Assembly: GCA_018902385.1 (NCBI GenBank)
Contig: JABSSW010000010.1
Coordinates: 496,001-560,000 of the forward strand
Reading direction: 5' to 3'
Source: Physcia stellaris
Lineage: Eukaryota; Ascomycota; Lecanoromycetes; Caliciales; Physciaceae
DNA: 64,000 nt
Shown one piece after another: positions 11,688-21,391 of the stretch; the first letter of the stretch is position 1, and every line of letters starts with the position of its first letter. Made by a program: the position numbers and the translations under genes. The notes beneath the pieces were generated by a model, which saw nothing but the letters and a program-made list of their open reading frames with translations, was not told where the DNA came from and did not search any database.

Positions 11688-12314
11688 ATCCACGAGTCAG
11701 CTGCTCCTTGGCGACGGATGACGGTCGGGATACGATACGAGGGGCGTGGGTGATAGCATGAGCGTGCGACTGTATGATATCCAATAGCATGGCGGCATAT
11801 ATGGCGGGAGCAACACACTATCCAGAGGCAGTCTCGAGGTCACAATCACTTGAAGCTGGCTGTCAGCGGGCAACCCAGTAGTAGTGTTGGAATCATCAAT
11901 CTCCCACTCCCCTTGAACCTTTCTCCACGGCGTAATTGCACGCCTTCATTGCTCAATCAATCTTCCCTTGGTCATCTCCGTATTCCTCGTCGTATTGCCA
12001 GCGAGCTGAACCCCACGCTTCTTGTGAACGTCCATGCGTGACTTGTGCTGGTCACAGCGCCAACCTTGGATATGTTTGCTTTTTCCGGGGATCGACCGAT
12101 GTTCGGGCTTGGAGACCCCACGTAAACCATCCGGCCAACCGATCAATCCCGCATAAACCACGCTGCGGGTCCATGTCGCATCGAGCTTCCCATTCGCTGT
12201 TTATGCCCTTTCGGAATCTAGACAGGGCGCATGACGAGGGGTATCTGCCTCAAGGTGGGTGGCACAACGTCACAATTCCACCAGCCAGGGACCGAGCAAT
12301 GAATCAAGGGTAGG
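11688..12314. other. Intergenic spacer between the two metallothionein genes
   Basis: Holds the 3' end of metallothionein 1 and the promoter of metallothionein 2. One match to the copper-activator consensus HTHNNGCTGD (CTTGTGCTGG) lies at 12,042-12,051, but this degenerate motif is expected by chance often enough that I give it little weight. No gene is seen; the short plus-strand frames here are not protein-like. Confidence 0.4.
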
Positions 12315-12322
12315 TATAAATA
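12315..12322 (+). promoter_or_regulatory. TATA box of metallothionein 2
   Basis: TATAAATA within the near-palindrome GGTATAAATACC, 143 bp before the start codon. The spacing is almost the same as for metallothionein 1 (138 bp), supporting parallel promoters. Confidence 0.6.
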
Positions 12323-12457
12323 CCCCGAGATACCCTGCCTAACCCATCTTCTTTTCCCTACTCGACATCTCCTCAGAACCAAACTCTTGCACAATACAAC
12401 ACCAGAAACCTACCGATCCCTTAGCACCAGTCGTTCCACTCACCCCAAATCATCATC

Positions 12458-12613
12458 ATGGGTCCCTGCGGTTGCTCGTCTTGCCCCAACTGCAAGGGTT
12501 CGTGCTCAAGCTGTGGCTGCTCCGGATGCGGTGTGAGTCTTTCCTCCGCTGGCTTTCAAATGGCCTGCCGTTTCGATTGAGTATGGTTCGACCTGACACT
12601 GGTGTAGCACTAA
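12458..12613 (+). CDS. Metallothionein 2 (26 aa, eight Cys)
   Basis: Second small metal-chelating protein of the tandem pair. Exon 1 is 12,458-12,532 (25 codons); a 75-nt intron with donor GTGAGT, branch CTGAC and acceptor GTAG follows; exon 2 (12,608-12,613) supplies only His and TAA. The 26 residues begin MGPCGC and include eight Cys at 4, 6, 9, 12, 16, 19, 21 and 24, arranged as CGC, CSSC, CPNC, CSSC and CGC. The arrangement mixes CxC and CxxC and differs from metallothionein 1, although both start with MGP. It may therefore differ in metal preference. Length and Cys density fit fungal metallothioneins. Its own TATA box lies 143 bp upstream, so independent transcription is likely. Confidence 0.8.
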
Positions 12614-13270
12614 GTCTTTCTCGACCTTGGGCCCTCGTCGTTGGCAGGTTGGGTGGTAGGACAGGGTCGGAATTGATGTAGGGAAAAGAAGAGAGATAGA
12701 GATGGAGGGTGGATGCAGCGATAGCTATATACACTTTTGGGAGAAGGCGTGAGGACCTTGTACCACGCACCTACCTCATAGCTGGTCGAGGCTCCCCAGC
12801 CTCGACGTCAACCAAACCTTCCCCCAATCATGCCGTCCTGAATTAGTGATCGAAAGTACTCATCCATGATGTCTAAAGCATCCATGTAATATGCAAATAG
12901 TAGGAACAGTATGCCAAGAACGGTAGGTAAACATTGTTGCCGAGACTGCTCGTCTGAAGGGTATCATATGTACACAGGTCTCTGGGCGCCTTTCCATACC
13001 AGCTGTTCCAGCTCCCAGCTCCTTACCCATACGATAAATCATTCTGATAACACTAGCTACATGTCAAATACGCAAAAAGCAAGCATTCATGTTGCGTGTT
13101 CATCCAGGCATGAGGACTTTTCCGACCCGAGTTGTTTTCGCCATTGCAAATGCTTAAACGAGATGTGAAAGGAAGGGTGAGATGAGCGACTTTACCGACA
13201 AGGTGTACAGGAGTTGTAAAGAATTGCACTCTGCGCATTGGTCCGTACACTGAACATAAGGTGTTTGTTT
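12614..13270. other. Gene-free stretch after metallothionein 2
   Basis: No gene recognised. It includes the 3' flanks of metallothionein 2 and of the convergent disordered-protein gene. Confidence 0.4.
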
Positions 13271-16200
13271 TCAAAACATGACCCCAGTAGCTGGTGCATC
13301 GGCACGTGTCTGGAACTGCGCCGTCGCGGGGCTATGAGGGTATTGACGCATCGCTGGACTTGACTCTGCCGACCCCTCGGAGCCATGCTGCTGTGTCCCT
13401 GGGCTAGACTCTGTCGACGTATCCTGGTAGGGCTGACGCGTGCTGGAACTAGGCGCTGCGTTTTGTGAGCGCTGGGGCATAGCTGGGCTTGGAGCCATCA
13501 ATGCCTGCTGCCTAGCCTTAGCTGCCATGCTGCCACCTTCGCTAGATGTTTTGCGCAACCTTTGACGCGATGGCTTTGGCTTTGGATCGCCCTCGTCGGC
13601 CGAGAAGGTACTGCGCTCTTCGTACGGGTCGTCTTGCACAGACGAAGGAAGCGGCGATGGCCCCTGCTTCTCGCTCTTTCCAAGGTGTTCAAGGAGTGTC
13701 CGCGTACGCTTTCGGCGTGGGTTGAAGGCTGGAAGTGGCGGCGGAGCCGATGGGAAAGATTCCATACCATTTCTGAGGCTAGCTTCGGGTGGCAGATCTA
13801 CCGTGGTGACAGACGACGTGCAGGACAGAAAGCGAGGTTCAGAAATGTCGTGTTTGTTGATTGATCCTTTGCGATAGGCGGGATGATGTCGGGTTGGCGT
13901 GGGAGAATTCCGAGTATTTATCATTACTGGAGAGGTTGCATTTGGAAAGTTGGAGGGATGGTCGCTGAGCGAGGGTGTGGAATGGGCCGAATGTGTTGCG
14001 GCCATGGGAGACGGTCTTGGGGAGAAGCCAACTTGAGAGTGAACACTTGCAGGCGCAGAGGGAGGACCTCGCGGTTCAAAGTAGCCTGAAGGATTTGTTC
14101 GACTGTTGCTTCGTAGTCGTCCTGGATCTGCAGACTGTGACCGTTCTGTGGATGGCTGATGCCGAGCCATGCTGGCCATCAGTTCTTCTACAGGCCGAGG
14201 AGGACCACCAGCGAAGTTTAATGGTGCATTTTGCTTCTGAGGCATAGGGTCTCTGGCTACTGATCTCGAGTCACCTGTTCTACCTTTTCCACTGTCCAAA
14301 CGTCTCTCGGATAAGTCAGAATTTGATCGATTTTCTCTCGAGGACTTCGAAAGAGGTGGTGAAGTCCGCTGATTCGGAGGCTTTGAACGCTGTCGAGACT
14401 GCAACTGTGCCCTTTGCCCGTCGTTCATGTAGCGACTTCGCTGCTGACTTTCGTCGGGTATAGAACTCTCAACTGATGGTCGACTGGGTATGTTTGTACC
14501 AGGGTCAATGCCTAACATTTTCATGGCTTTGGTTGGATTATCGGCTTTCGGGGCCATGGATGTCTTGCTATTCTTATTTGTCAAGATCCCAAATGGCATT
14601 GCTGGTTTACCAGCAGGACTGGGATCACGGTTGCGAGTTCCTGGACCAGGGCTAGCGGATCTGCTCTCATTCTCTACAAAACTCTTCAAGTTATCTTGAA
14701 CAGCTCGCCTTCTCTCAGCTAGTTCACTGGCAAATGCGTCCCTCTCCTTCTCGGTCTCTGTACTTCCGCCACGGGCATGGTGGGCTCGGAGCTGCTCCTG
14801 CCATGACTGCGCAGGAGCTGACTCCTGGCTCGAACGAGGGGCTTCCCGGCCGAGGATCCGCTGAGCTTTGTCATTCCCCAGCATTTGCTTAGCCTTGGGG
14901 GACTCATGATTTTTCAGTGCAGTCGCTTGCTCTAAGAAATTTCGAGCCGCTACGGCAAGTGGCGGTGGCATTGCGTCTGGTTGATCGGGCTCTGGTAGTT
15001 GAGAGTTCTTTATATCCCGCTCGTCATCTGACGTGCTGTCTTGGTGGAAAAAAGTTTGCGATTGATGTAGACCAGACCCCCGGTAGCTACTGTAATTCTC
15101 CATTGGGAATTTCGATTGTAGACCAGGCGATGGTTCTGGATATATTGATGACTGACCACTGTCGTTTCTTAAATGTGCACGTACAAGGCCGTTCAGCCCG
15201 ATAGTGGTCGTCGTCGGACCTAAGGTGGGTGAATCGGCATCGAGATGTCCCAAGTTTGGTTTACTGATCGAAGAACGATGCGACTGAGTAATGGTTCTCT
15301 GGCTCAGAGTTTCCGACACACTCTCCTCGAGTGCTGGTGTAGGTAATTGACTGAGCCGTGAATGTTGGTAGTTGCTGTTGTCGTAGTCGATCTGTTCAGA
15401 CTCAACAGGCTCTTTGATGACGACTTCAGAGAGGCTCTGGTACGGATTCGACGTATCAGGCGAATCCATGTCTGGCTCAGTGTCTGTCTGTGGGCTTGCT
15501 TCGCTACTACTGAACCCTGAGAAGAAGCTCGTATTGATGGGAGGATGATGTGGATCACTTGTGCCAGGCACACGTCGATCCGGGCTTTCGGGAACAGAGT
15601 TCAAATGTTTATCGTTGCTTGCATAGTTCTGAGGCTGCCGAATAGAACCATTGGTTGAGAATGTACTATTTACAGAGTCATTGCGTGAACGACCTGTCGA
15701 TTTTTCATCGATCGATGGAGCATTCGGTGAAAATGGCCTCACAGGCGGAGGGGTTTCGCGACCTTGTTGTAACTGAAGCTGGCGTTGTGAGTACTGCTGT
15801 TCGTTGTACTGTCTCTTTGGCTTATTGAAAGCACCTGAGGCGGTCGCTTTACCGAGGTCGTTTGGCTCGAGGGCAGATGCGAAGACTGGATGTTCTGTGG
15901 GACTCATCGGAGGGCTTAAAGGTGGCGATCGACCGTACCCGGAATCGTTCTTTTCGAATGAATCCCTCAAATTGTCTCCGCCTAATCCCAGGTCAAAGTC
16001 ACCCATCCTTGGTGGTGTGGCCGACGGAGGCGGGCTTGCTGCGCGAAAGTTGTTGGAAGCGTACAGTGGTCCATTCCGATGCCGATCATTCAAGCTTGTC
16101 ACACTTCTTGATGGCTGGAGAGGTTTTGAAAATGGCTGTTCCATTGCTCGCTGACGGTGTAATGACTCTAGTCTGTGTATCGCTGAATGTTGCTGCTCAT

Positions 16201-17197
16201 GCATCTGCTGGTCCAACCCTTGCCCATACAATCGCTTGTTTTTGGGGACTGGTCGGTCAGAGTAAGGCCCAGGACTTGGGGATGCCATTGAGCTATTAGA
16301 CCCATTCGCGTTTGGTTGTCCACCATAAACGGACCGCTGGGACGCTACCGAGGTAGCAGCGGTAGAATTACGAGGCTGCGACGGACCGGAAGTCGTGGAC
16401 GAAGTTGTCTCTCGATTTTTGTTATACTTTGATGATGGAGGCGAGCCAGACCTTTCGTCCTCCTTGGATGACCTTGTGCTCGGAGGGTCTTGAACGGCTC
16501 TTTCACGCTCCTCCCGCTCCTTTATCCTCAATTGCTGGAACTGGGACACCGATATGTCAGATTCGTAGAGAAATTTTCCTCCCATTCCTCTAGTCGGTCC
16601 AGAGCCTCCATCACTATTACCAGATGCCCTCCTGCCTGATCCATCGACGGGGATCTTGTAGATTTTTTGCCTCCCCCCGAACATCGTATTTCCTTCACCT
16701 TGCTTAGCCCTACTCATGATACTTCCATTCCTGTTTGTATCATCATCAGTTCCATAACCACCATCTGTCGAGTATGAACCAGTCCTGAAAGCAAATGGAG
16801 GTCGAATAGGTCCGCGAAGCGAGTCCACTTCTGCAATGTCCGCGAGTCCCTGTCGGTTGAACATTTCTAGGCGAGAAGCTCTTTTAGGGAACAGCACGCT
16901 GTCATCATTCGCTTTGCCGATTTTCGACGTTGGGTCGTCTTGTTCCCTAAGCATGCTGAATCTTGCAGATAGGCCAGGCATCAACATGCTCGTGCGAAAG
17001 TCATCAGAGGGAGGTAAAACGGCAGCAATGTCGATTCGAGGCTCAGGTACTGGTTGTTGCTCGACTTTCTTATTTCTTCTGAAGGTTTTGGACCTCGCAT
17101 TTGCGGTTGGCACGGGAGGGATTTCCGACTCTACCGACGGTCTCCTGGTTGAGCCTGCGCTGTCGTTTTGCCTCTTCTTCGACCTGAAGCGATTCAT
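13271..17197 (-). CDS. Large intrinsically disordered protein, 1,308 aa, unknown function
   Basis: Single-exon gene. The frame stays open upstream to 17,350, but the ATG at 17,197 gives a basic start (MNRFRSKKRQNDSAG) and follows non-protein-like sequence, so I choose it. The protein is rich in Ser, Pro, Arg, Gln and Asn throughout, with no recognised folded domain and no membrane segment. The most ordered-looking parts are residues about 105-125 (ASRLEMFNRQGLADI) and 208-234 (FLYESDISVSQFQQLRIKE, then a charged helix). Many SP/TP sites and RxxS motifs suggest phosphorylation. The C-terminus is low-complexity with repeated SSP-type motifs. I recognise the type as a conserved fungal hypothetical protein but cannot assign a function. 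A signalling or polarity scaffold would fit the composition, but that is speculation. Confidence 0.85.
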   Translation of the reverse strand: MNRFRSKKRQNDSAGSTRRPSVESEIPPVPTANARSKTFRRNKKVEQQPVPEPRIDIAAVLPPSDDFRTSMLMPGLSARFSMLREQDDPTSKIGKANDDSVLFPKRASRLEMFNRQGLADIAEVDSLRGPIRPPFAFRTGSYSTDGGYGTDDDTNRNGSIMSRAKQGEGNTMFGGRQKIYKIPVDGSGRRASGNSDGGSGPTRGMGGKFLYESDISVSQFQQLRIKEREERERAVQDPPSTRSSKEDERSGSPPSSKYNKNRETTSSTTSGPSQPRNSTAATSVASQRSVYGGQPNANGSNSSMASPSPGPYSDRPVPKNKRLYGQGLDQQMHEQQHSAIHRLESLHRQRAMEQPFSKPLQPSRSVTSLNDRHRNGPLYASNNFRAASPPPSATPPRMGDFDLGLGGDNLRDSFEKNDSGYGRSPPLSPPMSPTEHPVFASALEPNDLGKATASGAFNKPKRQYNEQQYSQRQLQLQQGRETPPPVRPFSPNAPSIDEKSTGRSRNDSVNSTFSTNGSIRQPQNYASNDKHLNSVPESPDRRVPGTSDPHHPPINTSFFSGFSSSEASPQTDTEPDMDSPDTSNPYQSLSEVVIKEPVESEQIDYDNSNYQHSRLSQLPTPALEESVSETLSQRTITQSHRSSISKPNLGHLDADSPTLGPTTTTIGLNGLVRAHLRNDSGQSSIYPEPSPGLQSKFPMENYSSYRGSGLHQSQTFFHQDSTSDDERDIKNSQLPEPDQPDAMPPPLAVAARNFLEQATALKNHESPKAKQMLGNDKAQRILGREAPRSSQESAPAQSWQEQLRAHHARGGSTETEKERDAFASELAERRRAVQDNLKSFVENESRSASPGPGTRNRDPSPAGKPAMPFGILTNKNSKTSMAPKADNPTKAMKMLGIDPGTNIPSRPSVESSIPDESQQRSRYMNDGQRAQLQSRQRSKPPNQRTSPPLSKSSRENRSNSDLSERRLDSGKGRTGDSRSVARDPMPQKQNAPLNFAGGPPRPVEELMASMARHQPSTERSQSADPGRLRSNSRTNPSGYFEPRGPPSAPASVHSQVGFSPRPSPMAATHSAHSTPSLSDHPSNFPNATSPVMINTRNSPTPTRHHPAYRKGSINKHDISEPRFLSCTSSVTTVDLPPEASLRNGMESFPSAPPPLPAFNPRRKRTRTLLEHLGKSEKQGPSPLPSSVQDDPYEERSTFSADEGDPKPKPSRQRLRKTSSEGGSMAAKARQQALMAPSPAMPQRSQNAAPSSSTRQPYQDTSTESSPGTQQHGSEGSAESSPAMRQYPHSPATAQFQTRADAPATGVMF

Positions 17198-19225
17198 TGT
17201 GGGATAGGGAAAGATCACAGATTCGCGATATAGTTTGAGACAGTGTCCTATCCGGACGAGCCTATTCGGTCTACAATTAGTCTTTCGCGTCGATGAGCGA
17301 AAGCCGCTTCGCTTGCAGGCACTGGTACAACGGCTTAGAAGACGCACCAATTGTGCTCGATTCGCGTATACAGGCGAGCGACGACGTGCCGTGTCTGATC
17401 GTGACTTCTGGTTCGGCGCGACGTAAGAGAATGGTGGTCGAGCGGATATGCAGCCCAGCTGCAGGTCGTGTTAAAGTGGAGGAGTTGAATCAATTCTCCG
17501 TTTTGGATGAAAAGTTGAAAAGCGATCGTTCGAGGATCGCTCAGTTGCCACGCGACTCACAAGAATCAAACGAGAGTCGGCGCACACGGGAGAGATGCGC
17601 CGGCGAAGGTCTGGAAATTAGTACAAGTCGCAGAACGATCAAATGAAGGAAGGAGTGGGGAGCGATCGCGCTCTTTTCGTGTGTGATTAGATCGCAAAAG
17701 GGGTTTAGATTGAGATGTGGCCGAGGATCTTCTGCAAGGTACGTAGCGCGTTCCAGCATGGACCAAGAACCCTGATAGTCTGCTCGACGGCATTACCATA
17801 GGCAGCTGAGGGGAGAAATCTCCTGTGCCATGTTTATTTAATGGATTCTTGAATTGATGTCAACGCTTCGCTTCCGTCTTTCGGGAGAGGTGGTCGCCGG
17901 TGACTTTCCGAAAGATGGCTGGAGGGTGAGGTCAAGTGATGTGAGTAAACAACAATTGGAAACATCTGAAGAATGCTCTGCTTGTCACGCCACGCATTTG
18001 CACGGCGAGCCCATCCTTCTCTGCCTTGAGAGTCACATTGAATGCAACAGGCTCAAACACCGTTCAGGGGCTGGCAGGATGGGCCAGAGCCCCTCTCACC
18101 GTGGACGCTGCAAAAGCGTCATCTGTAATCTGCCGAAACAGGAGTCACCAAGCGAAAGGCCAGGTCTCCCACTTCCTGGGAGTCTCCCAGGAACCAAGTG
18201 AGTAACAACGATACCTCGTAAAGGGGCGACTCTGCTGCGCGGGAGCATCCGATTGGCTTAATGCACCACTGGCTCGAGACATAGCCCAGATCCCCGGAGC
18301 GGCCCAGTCACCATCACACTTGACAGGCCACTCAGATCACTCGCAGCTGATGGACCACGTTGTTGGGTCCCAAGGGGCGGCTAGGCTAAGCTATTTAGTC
18401 CATCTGGCTTCCTGGCCGTTGACTCGTCGTGTGCCGGCACCAACAAACTGCCGTTGAAGGCTTCAAAACTCAGATGCCGATTTCGGGATGTTGTGGACTC
18501 GGTGGGTACAAGACCGGAATACAAGCATTGGGTTCGGAAAAATTGTTTCGCGTAGATTGACTAAACGCTGGAAGTGGAAGAAGCCTAGGGTAACAGCATT
18601 TGGGGGACTTGGGGGGTTGGGATGAAAGTGGGGGAAGGCGCAAGATCGACGTGATGGGATGATATCTGCCAACAAGGTTTCTTGTATGCATACCGTACAA
18701 CTCATCACTGAGCATCTGTGCAATCATTTCACGGGCAAAGTTTTCCACCAACAAGGTTTCGTTTGGTCAGAGCAGCACCAGCATCCTCTGCTCGCGCTCT
18801 GGGGACAGCGAAAGCCGAAACGAGAGTCATGCGCTTTGCGGACTCCGCTCTATCCGTTCGTCTGTAGAGATTCTTCGGATACTTGTTTCAATCATCCGTG
18901 TGGGAGGATTCAAACAGCAAGACAGTGACGGACCGCTCCCGACGGAGAGGGTCTTCCCCAACGATTCAGGTGAGGACCTCTCTATCTGTAACCTTTCGGG
19001 GCGGCAAAAGCACTTTCTACCCGTTTGCGATCATCAAGAAAACTAATGGAAAAACGAATGTTTGTGAATGTGATCTGTTCTATTTTTGATTTTTGTAATT
19101 GCTCGTTTCAATCGAGCTTCAGATAGATATACATGGTATCACCCAACCAACCAATCCCTAATCTCCTAAACTCCAGATGCAGTCCAGTTGCATATAAGCA
19201 GTTCGAATAGTCCTAATACTATATC
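17198..19225. other. 2 kb intergenic stretch
   Basis: No gene recognised. Short frames around 17,293-17,646, 17,854-18,201 and 18,470-18,928 lack domain resemblance. A hairpin (9-bp stem, 3-nt loop) lies at 18,173-18,193. The promoter of the disordered-protein gene occupies the left part. Confidence 0.4.
18173..18193. repeat. Short perfect inverted repeat
   Basis: TTCCTGGGA and TCCCAGGAA flank a GTC loop. No gene end is nearby, so a terminator role is unsupported; it may be a palindromic regulatory site or chance. Confidence 0.4.
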
Positions 19226-20447
19226 TCAAAGCTCTGTCTTCTTGCGGAGCTCCTCATTGTCACGCAGCAATGACTCGATTAGTTTCGAGTCATGCGCCTC
19301 CTCTCGTACCGCCCACCAAAGGTTCACTCGCGCAGCTGCGAGATCAACCATATCTTTATTACTTTTATCCCATCTCTCCTCTGGCTCAGTGGCATTCGGG
19401 ATGAAATGCTCTAATTCCATCTTCGCTATCCTTAGGTTTCTCCAGTACTTCTCTACTTCCGTTGGAAAGGAGGTATCTTGCACAGGCACTTGCCAAGAGC
19501 TAGGGCTCTGCTCAATAGCATCCAGCCATGGTTTAATGGCATCCGAATTCTCATCCAACGTGCCGTCGAAATGAACCAGAAAGCTACCAGACTCGGCTTC
19601 CGGGCGCGCATTGGACCGGAAATCGTTGTACCATCTTCGTGGTTGGTAGAGAACGTGATCACGGTATTCAGCCTTGGTGAAAACATGTTTCATGGCGTTG
19701 GTGACGGCGTTGTATTTGAGATCGACTTCAGGCTTGAGTAGAGGTATGGCCATTATCTCGGTGAGCATTTTGATCGACCAATTGTGGACACGGATGAAGA
19801 AGCCTCCGGCATTGAAGCCTTCCCAGTCCTTCGGACCAAGGAAGTAGACTTCAGCAAAGTCATCTGGCGGCAAAAAAAGCGTCTTTGGAATCTCTGGATT
19901 CAGGATGATGGTGTCTGCGTCAAGCCAACTGTGCAACATGTTAGCCATGCTGACATCGGAAGGAATGCTTCAGCCAGGAAAAAGAAACTCACAAAATCCA
20001 CTCAGCTCGCTTGTCAGCATCCTTCTCCATTTCACCCATTATGATATTCAGGAGATGCGCTGCTTTGTTGAAGGCTCCATTGTGGTACCCAGGAACGAGA
20101 TTCTGCCGGAGGACATGTGTTGGGTGACCCCATCGCTCGCCATGTCTGACATGGGTTTCAAGGCATCTTTCATGAGGCGATCCAGGCTCGTAGCCAGAAA
20201 GCATACTCGCTTGCATCAACCTTGGTACAACATCATTCCCAACATCCTCGCCGCGCTTGACTAAGCGTTTCGCTTTGAGCTCGTCCGTAAATTCTAGCGA
20301 TGGGCTCTCGAGCAAGGTGGGACATTCGCATTTTTCGGGGGAAGGACAATTGATTTCCGGTGCCGGCACCCCATTATGTCGTACATACAAGAAAAAGCAA
20401 AAGATCAAGCCGAGAAGGGTCGAAAGGGGTCTGGGTCTACCAAGCAT
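19226..20447 (-). CDS. GT34-family glycosyltransferase (Gma12/Mnn10-like), 385 aa
   Basis: Golgi type II membrane glycosyltransferase of the Gma12/Mnn10 family, members of which add alpha-1,2-galactose or alpha-1,6-mannose to N-glycan outer chains. Exon 1 is 19,993-20,447 and exon 2 is 19,226-19,928; a 64-nt intron (GTGAGT...CACAG) joins them and restores the family motif WIFWLDADTIILNP, containing the metal-binding DxD. Exon lengths sum to 386 codons. A signal anchor (LLGLIFCFFLYV) follows about ten N-terminal residues, then a short Cys/Pro stem. FNAGGFFIRVHNWS and FLVHFDGT are also family-like. The C-terminus is a charged helix. Which sugar is transferred cannot be read from the sequence. 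No neighbour suggests a pathway. Confidence 0.85.
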
Positions 20448-21391
20448 GTTGACTGGAGAGGAAGATGGATGGAGTTAATGTTTGAGAAGGAAAAAGGATC
20501 CTGATTGAAAACATTGTGATACAGTTGGTGATGAAGTCTATACATACTCTGGAATCTCATGGACTACGTGGTGTTCTATGTGCCAAGCCGCAGTGCAGAG
20601 GCTCGTTGTTGGTGATCGAAGGATCTGAGGCTCAGCCTTGTCTGTTTCGAAACTTGGTGAGAAGGTCGGTTTCAATGAGAGTAGCCAGTTTTAGAGACTC
20701 TGCGGTTGAAACATGCTTGTTGGATAACATTAGTCGCTCAGAAAATCGTATGTCAATAACCTGATCGATCCCCGTAGGAACGGAGGAGGATTGGCTCCGT
20801 TTGAGACCTCAAAGGCCACCGTAGTAGTCTTGCTCCACCCTCCCGCCAGCAAGCCAGATCAAATTCGCAAGCCTTAAGAAAATCAAGCTCATTTGCAAAT
20901 GTCACCGATCGTGGATTGATATCTCCGTCGTGGGGAATTTCGCTGGCACATGGCGTGTGTTAGGACACCCACCGTCCAAGCCAGGACATGTGGTCGCACG
21001 GGTGCAACCACCATGTCTTTAGCTGCAGTACATCTGCATCTGACGTTATGCAAGGCGCGATCTGGTGGACATTTGGTCGCCTTGTCTCGGGCTGCTTCCG
21101 AGACTGTCAATGGGTAGATGAGAGGACTGATGCACCGTCGTGGAAGGCCATCGGCATTGCGATATTTTCCCGCCCAATAAAGTAGCGACAGGATCATGTG
21201 GTTAATGGGAAGGGAAAAGGGGTAAGAAACAAAGTCGCTACGCTCCCAACGTGCCCTTGCCCATATCTCTACCATATTTAGGTCAAGTTGGGTTTGATAG
21301 GCATGAGCTCTCGGGATCGAGCTTTGGAATGGTTGAAGTGCATGAGATACTACTCGGTCAAATTGAAAACAACAGATGTTGCTACAGTACT
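20448..21391. other. Intergenic stretch
   Basis: Promoter side of the GT34 gene and 3' flank of glucosidase II beta. The frames at 20,516-20,764 and 20,889-21,275 are not protein-like. No further feature is seen. Confidence 0.4.

Noticed and set aside
12042-12051. Copper-activator site upstream of metallothionein 2
   Set aside because: It matches the consensus HTHNNGCTGD, but that motif is degenerate and a single copy is expected by chance.
15804-16299. Plus-strand frames opposite the disordered-protein gene
   Set aside because: Mirror-frame artefacts of a low-complexity coding region.
18173-18193. Hairpin as a transcription terminator
   Set aside because: Intrinsic hairpin terminators are not a feature of fungal nuclear genes and no gene end is nearby.
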